DNA from: Halomonas halocynthiae DSM 14573
GTDB taxonomy: Bacteria; Pseudomonadota; Gammaproteobacteria; Pseudomonadales; Halomonadaceae
NCBI RefSeq assembly: GCF_000425725.1
Contig: NZ_AUDZ01000016.1
Span: 120,169 to 184,168, forward strand
Direction: 5' to 3'
Length of the DNA stretch: 64,000 nt
Both the position numbers and the translations under genes were made by a program. Of the stretch, positions 36,978-47,100 are shown one piece after another (position 1 is the first letter of the stretch; each line of letters starts with the position of its first letter). Below the pieces are notes generated by a model. That model ran no database searches. It saw only the letters and a list, made by a program, of their open reading frames with translations, and had not been told where the DNA came from.

Positions 36978-38636
36978 ATGGAGCTGTTGAGGATTGTATG
37001 GCGTGATTATCGCTGGCCATTTTTGGCTGTGGTACTACTTAGTTTGGCCAGTGCAGGTCTGGGTATCGGTGTTATCGCCTTTATCAATCAGCGGCTTTTG
37101 GGCACCTTTACCGATCCCTGGCGCATCTTGCCCGAATTTCTGGGGCTGATTGTGTTGTTATTAGCCATAACATTGGCCTCGCAATTGGCGCTGACCACTT
37201 TGGGACACTATTTTGTCTACCGGCTGCGGGGGCAATTGATTAAGCGGATTCTGGATACCAATATCGAGCGGGTCGAGCAGATTGGTAGTGCGCGCTTACT
37301 GGCCAGCTTATCCAGCGATGTGCGCTATATCACCGTTGCCTTTGTACGTTTGCCAGAGTTGGTACAAGGCGGGGTGCTGACGATAGGTGTCACGGTTTAT
37401 CTCGGTTGGCTTTCAGCTCCCATGTTAGGTGTCACCGCGCTTTGGGTGATCGTGACGGTTTTAATTGGCATACGTTTGGTGGCTCGGGTTTATCAGCATA
37501 TGGCCAAGCTGCGTGAGTCTGAAGATCGTCTCTACGTAGATTACCAGTCGGTGATTGAGGGGCGTAAGGAACTGGCGCTTAACCGCGACCGAGCCGAATG
37601 GTTGTATTGCGACGTCTATACCCCTAACGCGGAAGCGTATCGACACCATATCATCCGCGGCGATACCTACCATCTAAGCGCGGTGAACTGGTTCAATATC
37701 ATGATGCTGGGGGCCATCGGCGTGGTGTTCTTTTTAGCCAACGGCCTGGGTTGGGCATCGGCTCAGGTGGCCACCACTTTCTCTCTTACGCTGCTGTTTC
37801 TGCGTACGCCACTTATTCAGGCGATAGGCGCTTTTCCACCGTTGATCAATGCCCGAGTGGCATTCGAGAAAATCAGTGCGCTCGATCTGGCAGAACACCG
37901 CGATACTTTTGATAGTGACGCACAGCGCCACGACTGGCAGGTGCTAGCACTGGAACAGGTCAGCTATCGCTACCCCGCTGAAGAGACACGTCCAGGCTTT
38001 GCTATCGGCCCTATCGACTTGACCTTAAAGCGCGGCGAGGTGGTGTTTCTCATTGGCGGTAATGGTAGTGGCAAGTCGACGTTGGCGAGGCTGCTGACAG
38101 GGCTTTATCAACCGCAAAGCGGCTGCGTCCAGGTCGATGGTATGCCACTGCGTGAAGAGGACTGGACACGCTATCGCCAACACTTTTCAGCGATTTACAC
38201 TGACTTGCATCTATTTGACCGGCTGATAGGCCCCGCGGGCGAGTCACCCGATCCCGCGTTGGTTGAGGAATGGCTTGCCGCACTGGGGATGCACAGTAAG
38301 CTTGACTTCGATGGCGATCGCATCACCAACGTCAACCTTTCTCAGGGCCAGCGTAAGCGCTTAGCGATGCTGCTGGCCGTGGCCGAGCAGCGTGACCTGC
38401 TGCTGCTGGATGAGTGGGCCGCCGACCAGGACCCTCAGTTCCGCCGGGTTTTCTACCGTGAGTTACTGCCCCAACTGCGGGCACTGGGCAAAACGCTGGT
38501 GGTGATCAGCCATGACGACCACTACTTCGACCAGGCCGACCGTCTGCTGGAAATGCGCAGCGGACAGCTCGTCGAGCTTACCGGTGAGCAGCGTGAAGCC
38601 GCCAGTCGCGATGCGGTGGCCAGGGTGACTGAGTAA
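36978..38636 (+). CDS. Cyclic-peptide/siderophore ABC exporter, PvdE/SyrD/YojI type
   Basis: 552 aa half-transporter: six membrane segments (residues 1-300), then an ATPase domain with Walker [10 protein letters not shown] at about 360, signature [12 protein letters not shown], and the [20 protein letters not shown]alker B region at about 478. The DEWAADQDP sequence is characteristic of the exporter family of PvdE (pyoverdine precursor), SyrD and YojI. It is embedded in an uptake operon, and no peptide-synthesis gene is seen in the window. AGGAGG is about 13 bases upstream of the start. Its stop overlaps the sigma-factor start (TAATG). Confidence 0.87.
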   Translation: MELLRIVWRDYRWPFLAVVLLSLASAGLGIGVIAFINQRLLGTFTDPWRILPEFLGLIVLLLAITLASQLALTTLGHYFVYRLRGQLIKRILDTNIERVEQIGSARLLASLSSDVRYITVAFVRLPELVQGGVLTIGVTVYLGWLSAPMLGVTALWVIVTVLIGIRLVARVYQHMAKLRESEDRLYVDYQSVIEGRKELALNRDRAEWLYCDVYTPNAEAYRHHIIRGDTYHLSAVNWFNIMMLGAIGVVFFLANGLGWASAQVATTFSLTLLFLRTPLIQAIGAFPPLINARVAFEKISALDLAEHRDTFDSDAQRHDWQVLALEQVSYRYPAEETRPGFAIGPIDLTLKRGEVVFLIGGNGSGKSTLARLLTGLYQPQSGCVQVDGMPLREEDWTRYRQHFSAIYTDLHLFDRLIGPAGESPDPALVEEWLAALGMHSKLDFDGDRITNVNLSQGQRKRLAMLLAVAEQRDLLLLDEWAADQDPQFRRVFYRELLPQLRALGKTLVVISHDDHYFDQADRLLEMRSGQLVELTGEQREAASRDAVARVTE

Positions 38637-39199
38637 TGCGTAACGATACGGTGATACCACAACCCGCCAAGCCCTCGGCGTATCACACTGGCTGTCGAGA
38701 CTCCCTCGGTCAGTTGTATCACCACCATCAGCCTTGGTTGCAGCAGTTGCTCAGCCGGCGCTTGGGATGCAGTGAGTCGGCGGCCGACCTGGCGCAGGAT
38801 GCGTTTGTGCGGTTGCTGAAAACGCCTCGCCATCTGGACAGTTTCGACGGTGCCAGGGCTTATCTGAGCCGCATGGCTAAAGGGTTGTGCGTTGATCACT
38901 GGCGTCGGCAGGATATTGAGCGCGCTTGGCAGCAAGCTCTAGCGGCCAGCGCCGAGGCGAGCTTGCCCTCTGCCGAACACCAGCAAATCGTCATCGAGAC
39001 ACTGTGCGAAATCGACCGCATGCTGGAGCGGCTGCCCGAAAAAGTCGCTAGCGCTTTTTTGGCCTCGCAGCTACACGGTAAGCCCTATCGGCAAATTGCT
39101 GAGGAGTTGGGGGTTTCCGAACGCATGGTCAAAAAATATATGGCCCAGGCCATGCTGCAGTGCGCGTTGATCGAAGCGGGCTTCGAGGCGAGCCTCTAA
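38636..39199 (+). CDS. ECF sigma factor, FecI family
   Basis: 187 aa. Region 2 (about 20-90) contains LGCSESAADLAQDAFVRLLK and region 4 (about 125-178) contains LPEKVASAFLASQLHGKPYRQIAEELGVSERMVKKYMAQAM, the FecI-type HTH. The start overlaps the exporter stop by one base and fecR starts one base after its stop. It would direct RNA polymerase to the TonB-receptor promoter when the receptor binds its ferric siderophore. Confidence 0.92.
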   Translation: MRNDTVIPQPAKPSAYHTGCRDSLGQLYHHHQPWLQQLLSRRLGCSESAADLAQDAFVRLLKTPRHLDSFDGARAYLSRMAKGLCVDHWRRQDIERAWQQALAASAEASLPSAEHQQIVIETLCEIDRMLERLPEKVASAFLASQLHGKPYRQIAEELGVSERMVKKYMAQAMLQCALIEAGFEASL

Positions 39200-40225
39200 A
39201 TGGCTTCTGCGGCTAGCCCCGATGAAGCTGCCAAACGCCGTGCCTTGGCAGAGGCTGCTGAATGGTTTGCCGAGTGGCAGGCGGGAGAGATGTCGGCAAC
39301 GGAGCGTCAACGCTGGCAAACATGGCGGGATGCCAACGACACCCATCGCTGGGCCTGGGAGCAAGTGGAAGGTGTCAGCCGCCGCTTCACTGACAATCTA
39401 GGCAAGGGTGAGCGGCAAACCGCGAACAGTGTGATTAGCCTGGCGCGACAACGACGGCGGGGGCGACGTCACCTGTTGGGTGGGCTAGCAAGCCTCGCGC
39501 TGGTTTCTGTGCTCTCCACCGCGCTGTGGCAAAGCACACCATTGCCACGACTCGTACAGCAGTGGGGTGCTGATTATCACACCGCCACCGGTGAAATCAC
39601 TCATATCGTGCTGGAAGATGGCACCCAGGTCTGGCTGAGCAGCGCTTCAGCACTCAATGTTGATTACGATCAAGCGCAGCGCCGCTTGGCGCTGGTGACC
39701 GGCGAAGTGCTGATAGAAACTGGCAGAGACGCCGAACGGCCGTTTTACCTGGATACCCGCAGTGCACGACTCACGCCCTTGGGCACGCGCTTTAGTGTGG
39801 GTGAACAGCCTTCAGGTGAGTTGCTGGCGGTGTTTGATGGCGCTGTGGCTATCCAGACTCAGGGCGATGCTCTGCATGCGAGCCAGCGGCAGGTAGTCAA
39901 TGCTGGGCAGCAAGCTCACTACACTGAAGGCCGTATCGGGGAGCTCACCCCCGCCGACGGCAGCCGGGAAGCCTGGGCCAATGGCGTTCTGTTAGCCGAG
40001 AACATATCGCTAAAGAACTTTGCCGCGGCGCTTAGCCGTCACCACCATGGCCGCCTAGAGGTCGACCCAGAGGTGGCGGATCTCACCCTGCTCGGCGCTT
40101 TCCCGCTTGATGATCTAGAACGCACTATGAACATGGTCGAAACCACGCTACCGGTGAAGGTGCGCCAAGTCATGCCCTGGTGGATCAAAATCGAGGCAGG
40201 CGAAGCAAGCTCCAGTGAGGAATAA
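39200..40225 (+). CDS. FecR-family anti-sigma factor
   Basis: 341 aa. An N-terminal cytoplasmic domain (DUF4880-like; AAEWFAEWQAGEMSATERQRWQ...WAWEQVEGVSRRF) binds the sigma factor. One transmembrane helix (about 92-110, LGGLASLALVSVLSTALW) follows. The periplasmic FecR domain has EDGTQVWLSSASALNVDY and VLIETGRDAERPFYLDT. It relays the siderophore signal from the receptor's signalling domain. ATG immediately follows the sigma-factor stop. Confidence 0.92.
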   Translation: MASAASPDEAAKRRALAEAAEWFAEWQAGEMSATERQRWQTWRDANDTHRWAWEQVEGVSRRFTDNLGKGERQTANSVISLARQRRRGRRHLLGGLASLALVSVLSTALWQSTPLPRLVQQWGADYHTATGEITHIVLEDGTQVWLSSASALNVDYDQAQRRLALVTGEVLIETGRDAERPFYLDTRSARLTPLGTRFSVGEQPSGELLAVFDGAVAIQTQGDALHASQRQVVNAGQQAHYTEGRIGELTPADGSREAWANGVLLAENISLKNFAAALSRHHHGRLEVDPEVADLTLLGAFPLDDLERTMNMVETTLPVKVRQVMPWWIKIEAGEASSSEE

Positions 40226-40248
40226 AAAAGAGCAAAAATTGGTTTTTC

Positions 40249-40317
40249 TGGTTCCCCTTTTTCGTGCTGGTGCGATCCCCTTTATAAGCACGTAAAACGT
40301 ATCTGCAAGGGGAACCA
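40249..40317 (+). promoter_or_regulatory. Nested inverted repeat sequestering the receptor's Shine-Dalgarno
   Basis: Outer arms TGGTTCCCCTT (40249-40259) and AAGGGGAACCA (40307-40317) are perfectly complementary over 11 bases. An inner pair, CGTGCT (40263-40268) and AGCACG (40287-40292), is nested inside. The 3' outer arm contains AAGGGG, the ribosome-binding site of the receptor, two bases before its ATG. A second ATCCCCTTT (40275-40283) could compete for the same AAGGGG. Structured 5' leader is inferred. Confidence 0.6.
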
Positions 40318-40319
40318 AC

Positions 40320-42797
40320 ATGCTCCATCAGCGCACGGCACTTCGACCACTTACTGCCAAGCCCCAACCAATGCTTAACCGCCGCGCCTTGGCGCTGGCG
40401 ATTCATTTTGCCACCGCTGGGCTATTAGCCGTGCCGCTGCTATCGCAGCCCGCCATCGCACAAACCACCCAGCAGCAAGCACGCTACTATGACATTGCCA
40501 GCGGTCCGGTCAGCACGACAATTAACCGCTTCGCTGCCCAGGCGGGTGTGTTTATTAGCGGCGCTGGCGAGCTGGGGGAAGGGCGCCAAAGCCCCGGCCT
40601 GCAAGGCCAGTATCGAGTCGATGAAGGGCTGGAGCGGCTATTGGATGGAACGGGTTTAACGGCAGCCCGGCAAGGTGATGGTAGTTACCGGTTGGAAGAG
40701 CGGGCTGCGGATGTGGCGTTGTCGACGATGCAGGTCGAAGCCGATCGGTTGAGGGCGTCTCCTGTTGGGCCAGATTATGGTTACCGAGCAGAACGTAGCC
40801 TGACGGCTACCAAAGCGGATATCGCCCTTGAGGATACGCCGCGCACGGTGTCGGTCATCACACGTGAGCGTATTGACGATCAGAACCCGCGCACGCTAAG
40901 CAATATTCTTAGCTATGTGCCTGGTATTTCGTCGAGTGATTTTCCTGTGGGTGACGGCTTGGCAGGGGACATTTTCTTTATTCGTGGCATGAACCAGCGT
41001 GACTATGGCTACGGTACCTACCGGGATGGCCTGCGGGTTCAACCTAATGCTTATTCAACTTCCGCTGAGCCCTATGGACTGGAACGTGTCGAGGTATTTA
41101 AAGGACCTACGTCGGCGCTTTACGGTGAAAACGTACCGGGTGGGTTGGTCAATCTAGTCAGCAAGCGGCCTACTGTTGATCATGAGGGAGAAGTAAACCT
41201 GAGTTATGGTAGTCATAACCGTCGCCAAATTTCGACCGATGTTTCTGGCCCGTTGAATACTGATGGGTCGGTACAGGGGCGTGTTGTATTTCTGTACCGT
41301 GAGTCGGACACCCAGATCGATAGCGTAAATGATGATCGCACCTATATAGCCCCTTCGTTGACGTTTGAGTTGAGTGATCAAGATCGTTTGACGGTGTTGG
41401 GTATGTACCAGAAAGATGATAGCGAGTTGCAATTAGGCCTTCCTGCGGCGGGTACGCTACTCGATCATCCTTCAGGTACGCTAAGCAGCAGCACCAATCT
41501 AGGTCACCCTGAATGGGACACCTTCGATCGAGAAGTCTGGTCGCTAGGTTACGAGTATGAGCATGCTTTCAATGATAACTGGCGTTTCCAACAAAACGCG
41601 CGCTATTTGCGCTCCCAGGTGAAGCGTCAGGAGGTGTGGTGGAGCTACCCAGGTGATGGATATGACAATGTCGTTGGTGCTTACGGGCGTGATCGCGATA
41701 ACGATAGCAAAACGCTGGCGATTGATAACCGAATAGTGGGCAAGTTTGGTAACGATGTTGTTGAGCACACTTGGCTCGCCGGATTTGGGTATGACCGAAC
41801 CTCTTTTTCGCAGACACAGGACGTGGGGTTCAGCACGCCGCAGTTGATCAATATCTTTAACCCCCAGTGGAGTTCGCCACCACAAACGCTACAGCGTTCT
41901 GAGGATGGCAAGGACGTGCAGGCGTTAACCGGTATTTACTCTCAGCTGCATAGCCAAATGGGTGGCTTTATTGCCCAAGTGGGTGGGCGCTTTGACTCGG
42001 CGAAGACGGAATATAATAACTACCTTACACCCAGTAGTGGTTTCTCGGTGACTGATGAGGAGTTTAGTTGGCAAGTGGGCTTGATGTATCAGTTCGACTC
42101 CGGTTTATCGCCTTATATGAATTATGCCACGACCTTTGTACCAGCTCGCCAGGTCTCTGCTACCACTAATGAACCGCTAGATCCCATTACTGGGCGCCAA
42201 TATGAGCTGGGCCTGCGCTACGACATTCCTGACATGGACACCGCGATTACGCTTTCGACCTACGATATCGTGATGAAAAATGACATTAACTATGACAGCG
42301 CTATTGGTGGTTACCGCAATGTGGGGCGTACCGATTCCAATGGGGTCGAGTTAGAGTTGGTCAGCGATATTAACGATGCGTTCAGCGTAGCCGTCGCTTA
42401 CACCTACACCGATGCGCGTATTGTTGAGGATGTGGCGTTTCCTCGTTATGAAGATAATCAGGTGGTCGGCGTGCCCCGTCATAAAGCCTCGCTATGGGCG
42501 AATTACGAGTTCTTGGAAGGCGTCATGCAAGGCGCTGAAGTGGGGTTAGGGGTACGTTATCTGGGGAGTTCTCACTCCTATCCTGACGCTAGCCTCGCCT
42601 ACGGCGAGATGCTGACCACCGAAGCGGTGACCTTGGCTGACCTTTCCCTAGGCTACGCCTTGGATGCGAACTGGCGGATAGGCCTCAACGTGGAAAATCT
42701 ATTCGATAAGCAGTATGTGGGAGAGTGCAACAACGCCGCACGCTGCTATTGGGGCACCGACCGTACTGTGCAGGGCACCTTGTCCTTCAGTTATTAA
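40320..42797 (+). CDS. TonB-dependent siderophore receptor with N-terminal signalling domain
   Basis: 825 aa. Signal peptide (to about residue 48, PAIAQTT). A secretin/STN signalling domain (about 55-125: ASGPVSTTINRFAAQAGVFISG) transmits to FecR. The plug (about 165-290) has EDTPRTVSVITRERIDDQ and YGENVPGGLVNLVSKRP. The 22-stranded barrel ends in Phe-Ser-Tyr. The C-terminal GECNNAARCYWG disulfide loop resembles ferrichrome-type receptors. Length and context fit a ferric-hydroxamate transducer receptor working with FhuBCD. Confidence 0.93.
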   Translation: MLHQRTALRPLTAKPQPMLNRRALALAIHFATAGLLAVPLLSQPAIAQTTQQQARYYDIASGPVSTTINRFAAQAGVFISGAGELGEGRQSPGLQGQYRVDEGLERLLDGTGLTAARQGDGSYRLEERAADVALSTMQVEADRLRASPVGPDYGYRAERSLTATKADIALEDTPRTVSVITRERIDDQNPRTLSNILSYVPGISSSDFPVGDGLAGDIFFIRGMNQRDYGYGTYRDGLRVQPNAYSTSAEPYGLERVEVFKGPTSALYGENVPGGLVNLVSKRPTVDHEGEVNLSYGSHNRRQISTDVSGPLNTDGSVQGRVVFLYRESDTQIDSVNDDRTYIAPSLTFELSDQDRLTVLGMYQKDDSELQLGLPAAGTLLDHPSGTLSSSTNLGHPEWDTFDREVWSLGYEYEHAFNDNWRFQQNARYLRSQVKRQEVWWSYPGDGYDNVVGAYGRDRDNDSKTLAIDNRIVGKFGNDVVEHTWLAGFGYDRTSFSQTQDVGFSTPQLINIFNPQWSSPPQTLQRSEDGKDVQALTGIYSQLHSQMGGFIAQVGGRFDSAKTEYNNYLTPSSGFSVTDEEFSWQVGLMYQFDSGLSPYMNYATTFVPARQVSATTNEPLDPITGRQYELGLRYDIPDMDTAITLSTYDIVMKNDINYDSAIGGYRNVGRTDSNGVELELVSDINDAFSVAVAYTYTDARIVEDVAFPRYEDNQVVGVPRHKASLWANYEFLEGVMQGAEVGLGVRYLGSSHSYPDASLAYGEMLTTEAVTLADLSLGYALDANWRIGLNVENLFDKQYVGECNNAARCYWGTDRTVQGTLSFSY

Positions 42798-42833
42798 CGC
42801 AAGTTTTATTGAGCTACACCAAGGTAACTAGGC

Positions 42834-43742
42834 ATGTCTCATCCTATGAAAAAGGCTGCGAGCGGGTTTTTGTCCGCCATGCTGATGATGGTTTCCACGC
42901 AGTTGTTGGGGCAGGGCGAGATACCTTCTAACACGGCAGTAGTTACACTGGACTATGCGATTGCTGAAACATTGCAAGCCCTGGGAGAACCGCCCCAAGC
43001 CGTGGGCGGCCTCTCAGGTTATCGCGTATGGTGGCGCGATTCCCAAGTGCTTTCTACTGCTATGGAGTTGGGTAGCCGCCACTTACCTAACCTCGAGTTG
43101 ATACAAGACATTGCGCCTTCGCATATTCTTATCTCACCGCCTGCTCATGCCAACTTAATCCCCCAACTTAGCCGTTTGGCAATGTTAAAAAAGTGGGTGG
43201 TTTATGAGACACCTCCTGCACTACAACAACGGCTAAATAACTTAACGACACAGTTAGCCGAGTTAACGGGTGATCAAGCACACGCTAACGACTATCTAAT
43301 AGGCGTTGAAGCGCAATTTGAGGCGTTGGCAGAACAGCGCAAACATAGTGAGCGAAGCGCTCAATCGGTAGTGTTAGTGAGCCTGATGGATGAGCGCCAC
43401 GCCAGGGTATATGGCCTAGGCAGCCTGGAAGGGTTAGTGCTGGAGCAACTGGGAATCAACAATGCCTGGGAGGGTGACGTCAATCGGTGGGGGTTTGCCA
43501 CCGTCACCGCCGAGCAGCTATTTGGCCTTGAAGGCCGTGTGATCATGCTGGAAAGTCCTTACTCCGCCGAAGGCACACAACAAACTTTGCTGGAGCAGGG
43601 AATATGGCAGCATTGGCCCGCCTTAACTAGCCAAGACACAACGACGTTAGCCGTCGATTATTGGCACTGGGGAGGCTGGCCATCCGCTCTCCGCTTCGCT
43701 GAGGCGCTTGTCGATGGCTTAGATGCCCAGACGACCCCTTAA
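42834..43742 (+). CDS. fhuD: Periplasmic iron-siderophore binding protein, FhuD-like
   Basis: 302 aa. Signal-like N-terminus (FLSAMLMMVSTQLLGQG), then two lobes joined by a long helix. Landmarks: TLDYAIAETLQALG, DIAPSHILISPPAHANLIPQLSRLA and ESPYSAEGTQQTLLEQGIWQHWPAL. It passes the siderophore to FhuB. The start is 36 bases after the receptor stop, so both are likely co-transcribed. Signal cleavage site is not sharp. Confidence 0.85.
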   Translation: MSHPMKKAASGFLSAMLMMVSTQLLGQGEIPSNTAVVTLDYAIAETLQALGEPPQAVGGLSGYRVWWRDSQVLSTAMELGSRHLPNLELIQDIAPSHILISPPAHANLIPQLSRLAMLKKWVVYETPPALQQRLNNLTTQLAELTGDQAHANDYLIGVEAQFEALAEQRKHSERSAQSVVLVSLMDERHARVYGLGSLEGLVLEQLGINNAWEGDVNRWGFATVTAEQLFGLEGRVIMLESPYSAEGTQQTLLEQGIWQHWPALTSQDTTTLAVDYWHWGGWPSALRFAEALVDGLDAQTTP

Positions 43743-44095
43743 TGGCGTCTATTAGACAAGTATTTTATATTACCGCTTATTTTAATGATAAGTGTTCTTG
43801 TTTATTTCTTGCGTCTGGTTTTGCCCTTTTTTTGGCGCATTTTGCATAGGCACTCAATGGCAATGGGCGATGGTATCGATAAAGCAACAGGGTCGGGGTG
43901 AGGTTCCTGGTAGAGTTCAAAGAAGGCGCTGTAGCTCTGGTCACAGATCAGGGGTAAACGGTTCCAGAGACTGCCAAAACTTTGGGGAGTAATGCGAGCT
44001 TGCCTTATTGCTCGAAAAATAAGTTGGCAGCAGTTAGCCGTGGTAACCGAGCCTTTGAGAGAGGGGGAGGCAAGAGCTGTAACGATCACATGACG
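43743..44095. other. 353-base stretch between fhuD and a lone plus-strand terminator
   Basis: No convincing gene. The first 60 bases are AT-rich with a possible TAGACA / TTATTT pair. On the minus strand an open frame (about 44101-43802) lacks an ATG near its start and begins inside the terminator stem. The stretch may hold a small RNA, a long 3' untranslated region or decayed sequence. Confidence 0.35.
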
Positions 44096-44129
44096 AAGCA
44101 CGGCAAGACGTTTCTTGCCGTGCTTTTTT
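44096..44129 (+). terminator. Strong rho-independent terminator
   Basis: Arms AAGCACGGCAAGA (44096-44108) and TCTTGCCGTGCTT (44113-44125) pair over 13 bases with a CGTT loop, followed by a T-run to 44129. It points along the plus strand and ends the fhuD transcript or an unannotated RNA; the minus-strand neighbour (ydiJ) lies just beyond. Confidence 0.9.
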
Positions 44130-44155
44130 GCGCCAAATAGCCGAACTGCTGCGGG

Positions 44156-47100
44156 TCACAGCGATTCGTGTTTATTAAGTGCGTTGAGCAGCGCTTGAAG
44201 TGGGTGTGTTAACTGGGTGTTTGAGAGCCGCTGAACTTGGCTGCGGCATGAGTAACCGGTGGCCAGTAGGCGTTCGGTGTTGTCAGGGGCTTCTATCAGC
44301 GGTTGCCAAGATTGCGCATAGATCGTTTTTGAGGTTTCGACATTGCGCGCCTCGTGGCCATAGGTGCCCGACATGCCGCAGCAGCCAGTAGCGACGATTT
44401 CAAGCTCTAAGCCGAAGGCGGCGAACAACTGCTGCCACTGTTTGGGCGCAACTGGAACATTGGTTTTTTCGGTGCAGTGGCTTAGCAGCCGGTAGTGCGG
44501 GTCGCGAATAGCGTACTTACCTGCGGTGACGTCAACCCCTAGTTGCGGGGCGAGTCTTACCAGCCATTCACTGAGCAGCTCAACATCGGGTACCGCGTCT
44601 GCGCCCAGTGCCTTTATGTACTCTTGGCGATAGGTCAGGGTCATGGCTGGGTCGATTCCGACGAGGGGTACGCCATAGCCAGCGAGCATGTTGAGTTTGG
44701 CGGCCTGTTTCTTAGCAGTGCGTTGGAATGCGCTCAGAAAACCCTGTACTTGTAGCGGTTTGCCGTTAGGAGAGAAGGGCGCGACGAATACCTGAACATC
44801 CAACCGGCCGAGCAGTTCAATAATATCCATCACCAGTTGGGATTCGAAGTAACTGGTGAAGGCGTCCTGTACCAGCACCACGCTGCGGGCGCGCTGAGCT
44901 TCAGTAAGACGACCCAGCGAGGTGGGGGTTGCCATGGCGACGCCCCAGGCTTTTAGCTGCTTGGCGAGCTGCGCGCGGGATAGCTTGGGACTGTCAACCA
45001 TGCCCACGGGGCCAGCCAACAGTCGTGAAACTAGGCGGTTGTTCATGGCTGCGTTATACAGCGGCGCGACATGAGACAGTGAGGGCACCATGAACTCTAG
45101 GCTGCCGATCAGATAGTCTCGCGCGGGGCGCAGATAGCGGCCGTGGTAGACCTCTAGGAACTGTGAGCGCGAGTCTGGCACGTTGACCTTCACCGGGCAC
45201 TGACCTGCGCACGACTTGCACGCTAGACAGCCCGCCATGGCATCGTAAACCTGATGCGAGAAGTCATCCTGTTGGCCTTGGCGCAGAGTATTCAGCGTAC
45301 GCTTGGGAAGGCGTTTAATGGTGCCCCAAATGCCACCGGCGCGTTGTGCGCGGGCGACTTCGACCAGGTCGACCCCGGCGAGGCCTTGGCGACGTAGCCA
45401 CTCGCGAACCAGGCTTGCACGGCCCTTGGGTGAGTGGATACGATCGCGGGTTGCCTTCCACGAGGGGCACATGGCGTCATCGGGGTCGTAGTTGTAGCAA
45501 GCGCCGTTGCCGTTGCAGTAAACGGTAGCAGCGTGAGCCTGCCAAACCCGTTCGTTGATTTGACGATCAAGCTGACCGCGCGTGGGTACACCGTCAATGG
45601 TCAGTAGCCCTGCATCGACCCACTTAACAGGCTGCTCCTCATTAGTGCTGATATAGGAGTCAGTCGCTATGGACGCATCGGGCTGGGTGGACGGTGTTGC
45701 AATTTTACCGGGATTAAGCTGGTTGTGCGGATCAAAAGCCGCTTTTAAGCGTTGCAGGCTCGGGTACAGTTCGCCAAAGAAAGCGGGTGCGTATTCTGAG
45801 CGTACGCCCTTACCGTGTTCGCCCCAGAGCAGGCCATGATACTTTTGGGTCAGCGCGGCGACGTCATCAGAAATGTCACGAATGAGCGTTTCTTGGGCTG
45901 GGTCTTTCATGTCGATAGCGGGGCGAACGTGAAGGACGCCAGCATCAACATGGCCGAACATGCCGTACTCTAGTCCGCGCGCGTCAAGTAGGGCACGAAA
46001 TTCAGCAATATAATCAGCCAGATTCTCCGGTGGTACAGCAGTATCTTCTACGAAAGGAATCGGGCGTTTTTCACCTTGCACGTTACCTAGCAAGCCGACG
46101 GCACGTTTACGCATAGCGTAGACGCGGCTGATTTGCTCTCGCCCCTTGGCGAGGGTATAGCCCAGCCGGGTAACGCTTGAGTCGCTTTCCAGATGTGCGC
46201 AGAACGTGTGGACACGCTCGGCTAACCGCTCAGGGCAGTCGTCGTTGAACTCAACCAGGTTGATGCCAGAGGTTGTCGGTGAGTTTGGCTGGCTGGGGAA
46301 AAACTCCGCAACGCCATCCCACACCACATCCTGCATGGCCAAGCCCAACACTTTGCTGTCGACAGTTTCTATAGAGGTTGGGGCGGAGGCGCTCGCCATT
46401 AGCGCTTTGGCATCACGCAGTGCATCCATGAAGCCCGCATAGCGCACATTGACCAGCGTTGAGTGCGCGGGAATTGGCAACACGTTCAGCACGGCTTCGT
46501 TGGTCAGAGCAAGCGAACCCTCGGCGCCACACAGTACGCTGTTGAGGTCAAACTTACCGTCTGGCGTTCTCAGGTGCGCCAGATCATAGCCGGTGAGGCA
46601 GCGGTTAAGCGGGGGAAATATGTCAGCAATACGCTCATGCTCGCTGTCGATGATGCGTCGTGCGCGGCGGTAAACCCGGCCAACCTGGTCGTTACGTGCG
46701 CACAGGTTAGTCAGCTCATTTTCATCGACAGGACGACTATGAAGTCGCTCGCCGCCTAGCAATACGCTATCGAGCTCGAGCACGTGATTACGAGTCTTAC
46801 CGTATTCACAGCTGCCCTGGCCGCTGGCGTCAGTGGCGATCATGCCGCCAATAGTGGCGCGATTTGAGGTAGATAGTTCGGGTGCGAAAAATAGCCCAAA
46901 GGGTTTGAGTGCAGCGTTGAGTTGATCTTTGACCACGCCTGCCTGCACACGCACGCGGCGATTCTCAACGTCGATGTCGAGAATGGCATTCATGTGGCGA
47001 GAAACGTCCACCACCAGTCCATCGGTCAGTGATTGGCCATTGGTGCCGGTGCCGCCGCCGCGAGGGGCGAGTACGATGTCGCTAAACTCGTCGTGCCCAG

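Noticed and set aside
43802..44101. Minus-strand 99-codon open frame rich in Cys and basic residues
   Set aside because: Its first start (GTG) lies inside a terminator stem, no ATG occurs before residue 86, and no family is recognised. Kept only as a note on the gene-poor stretch.
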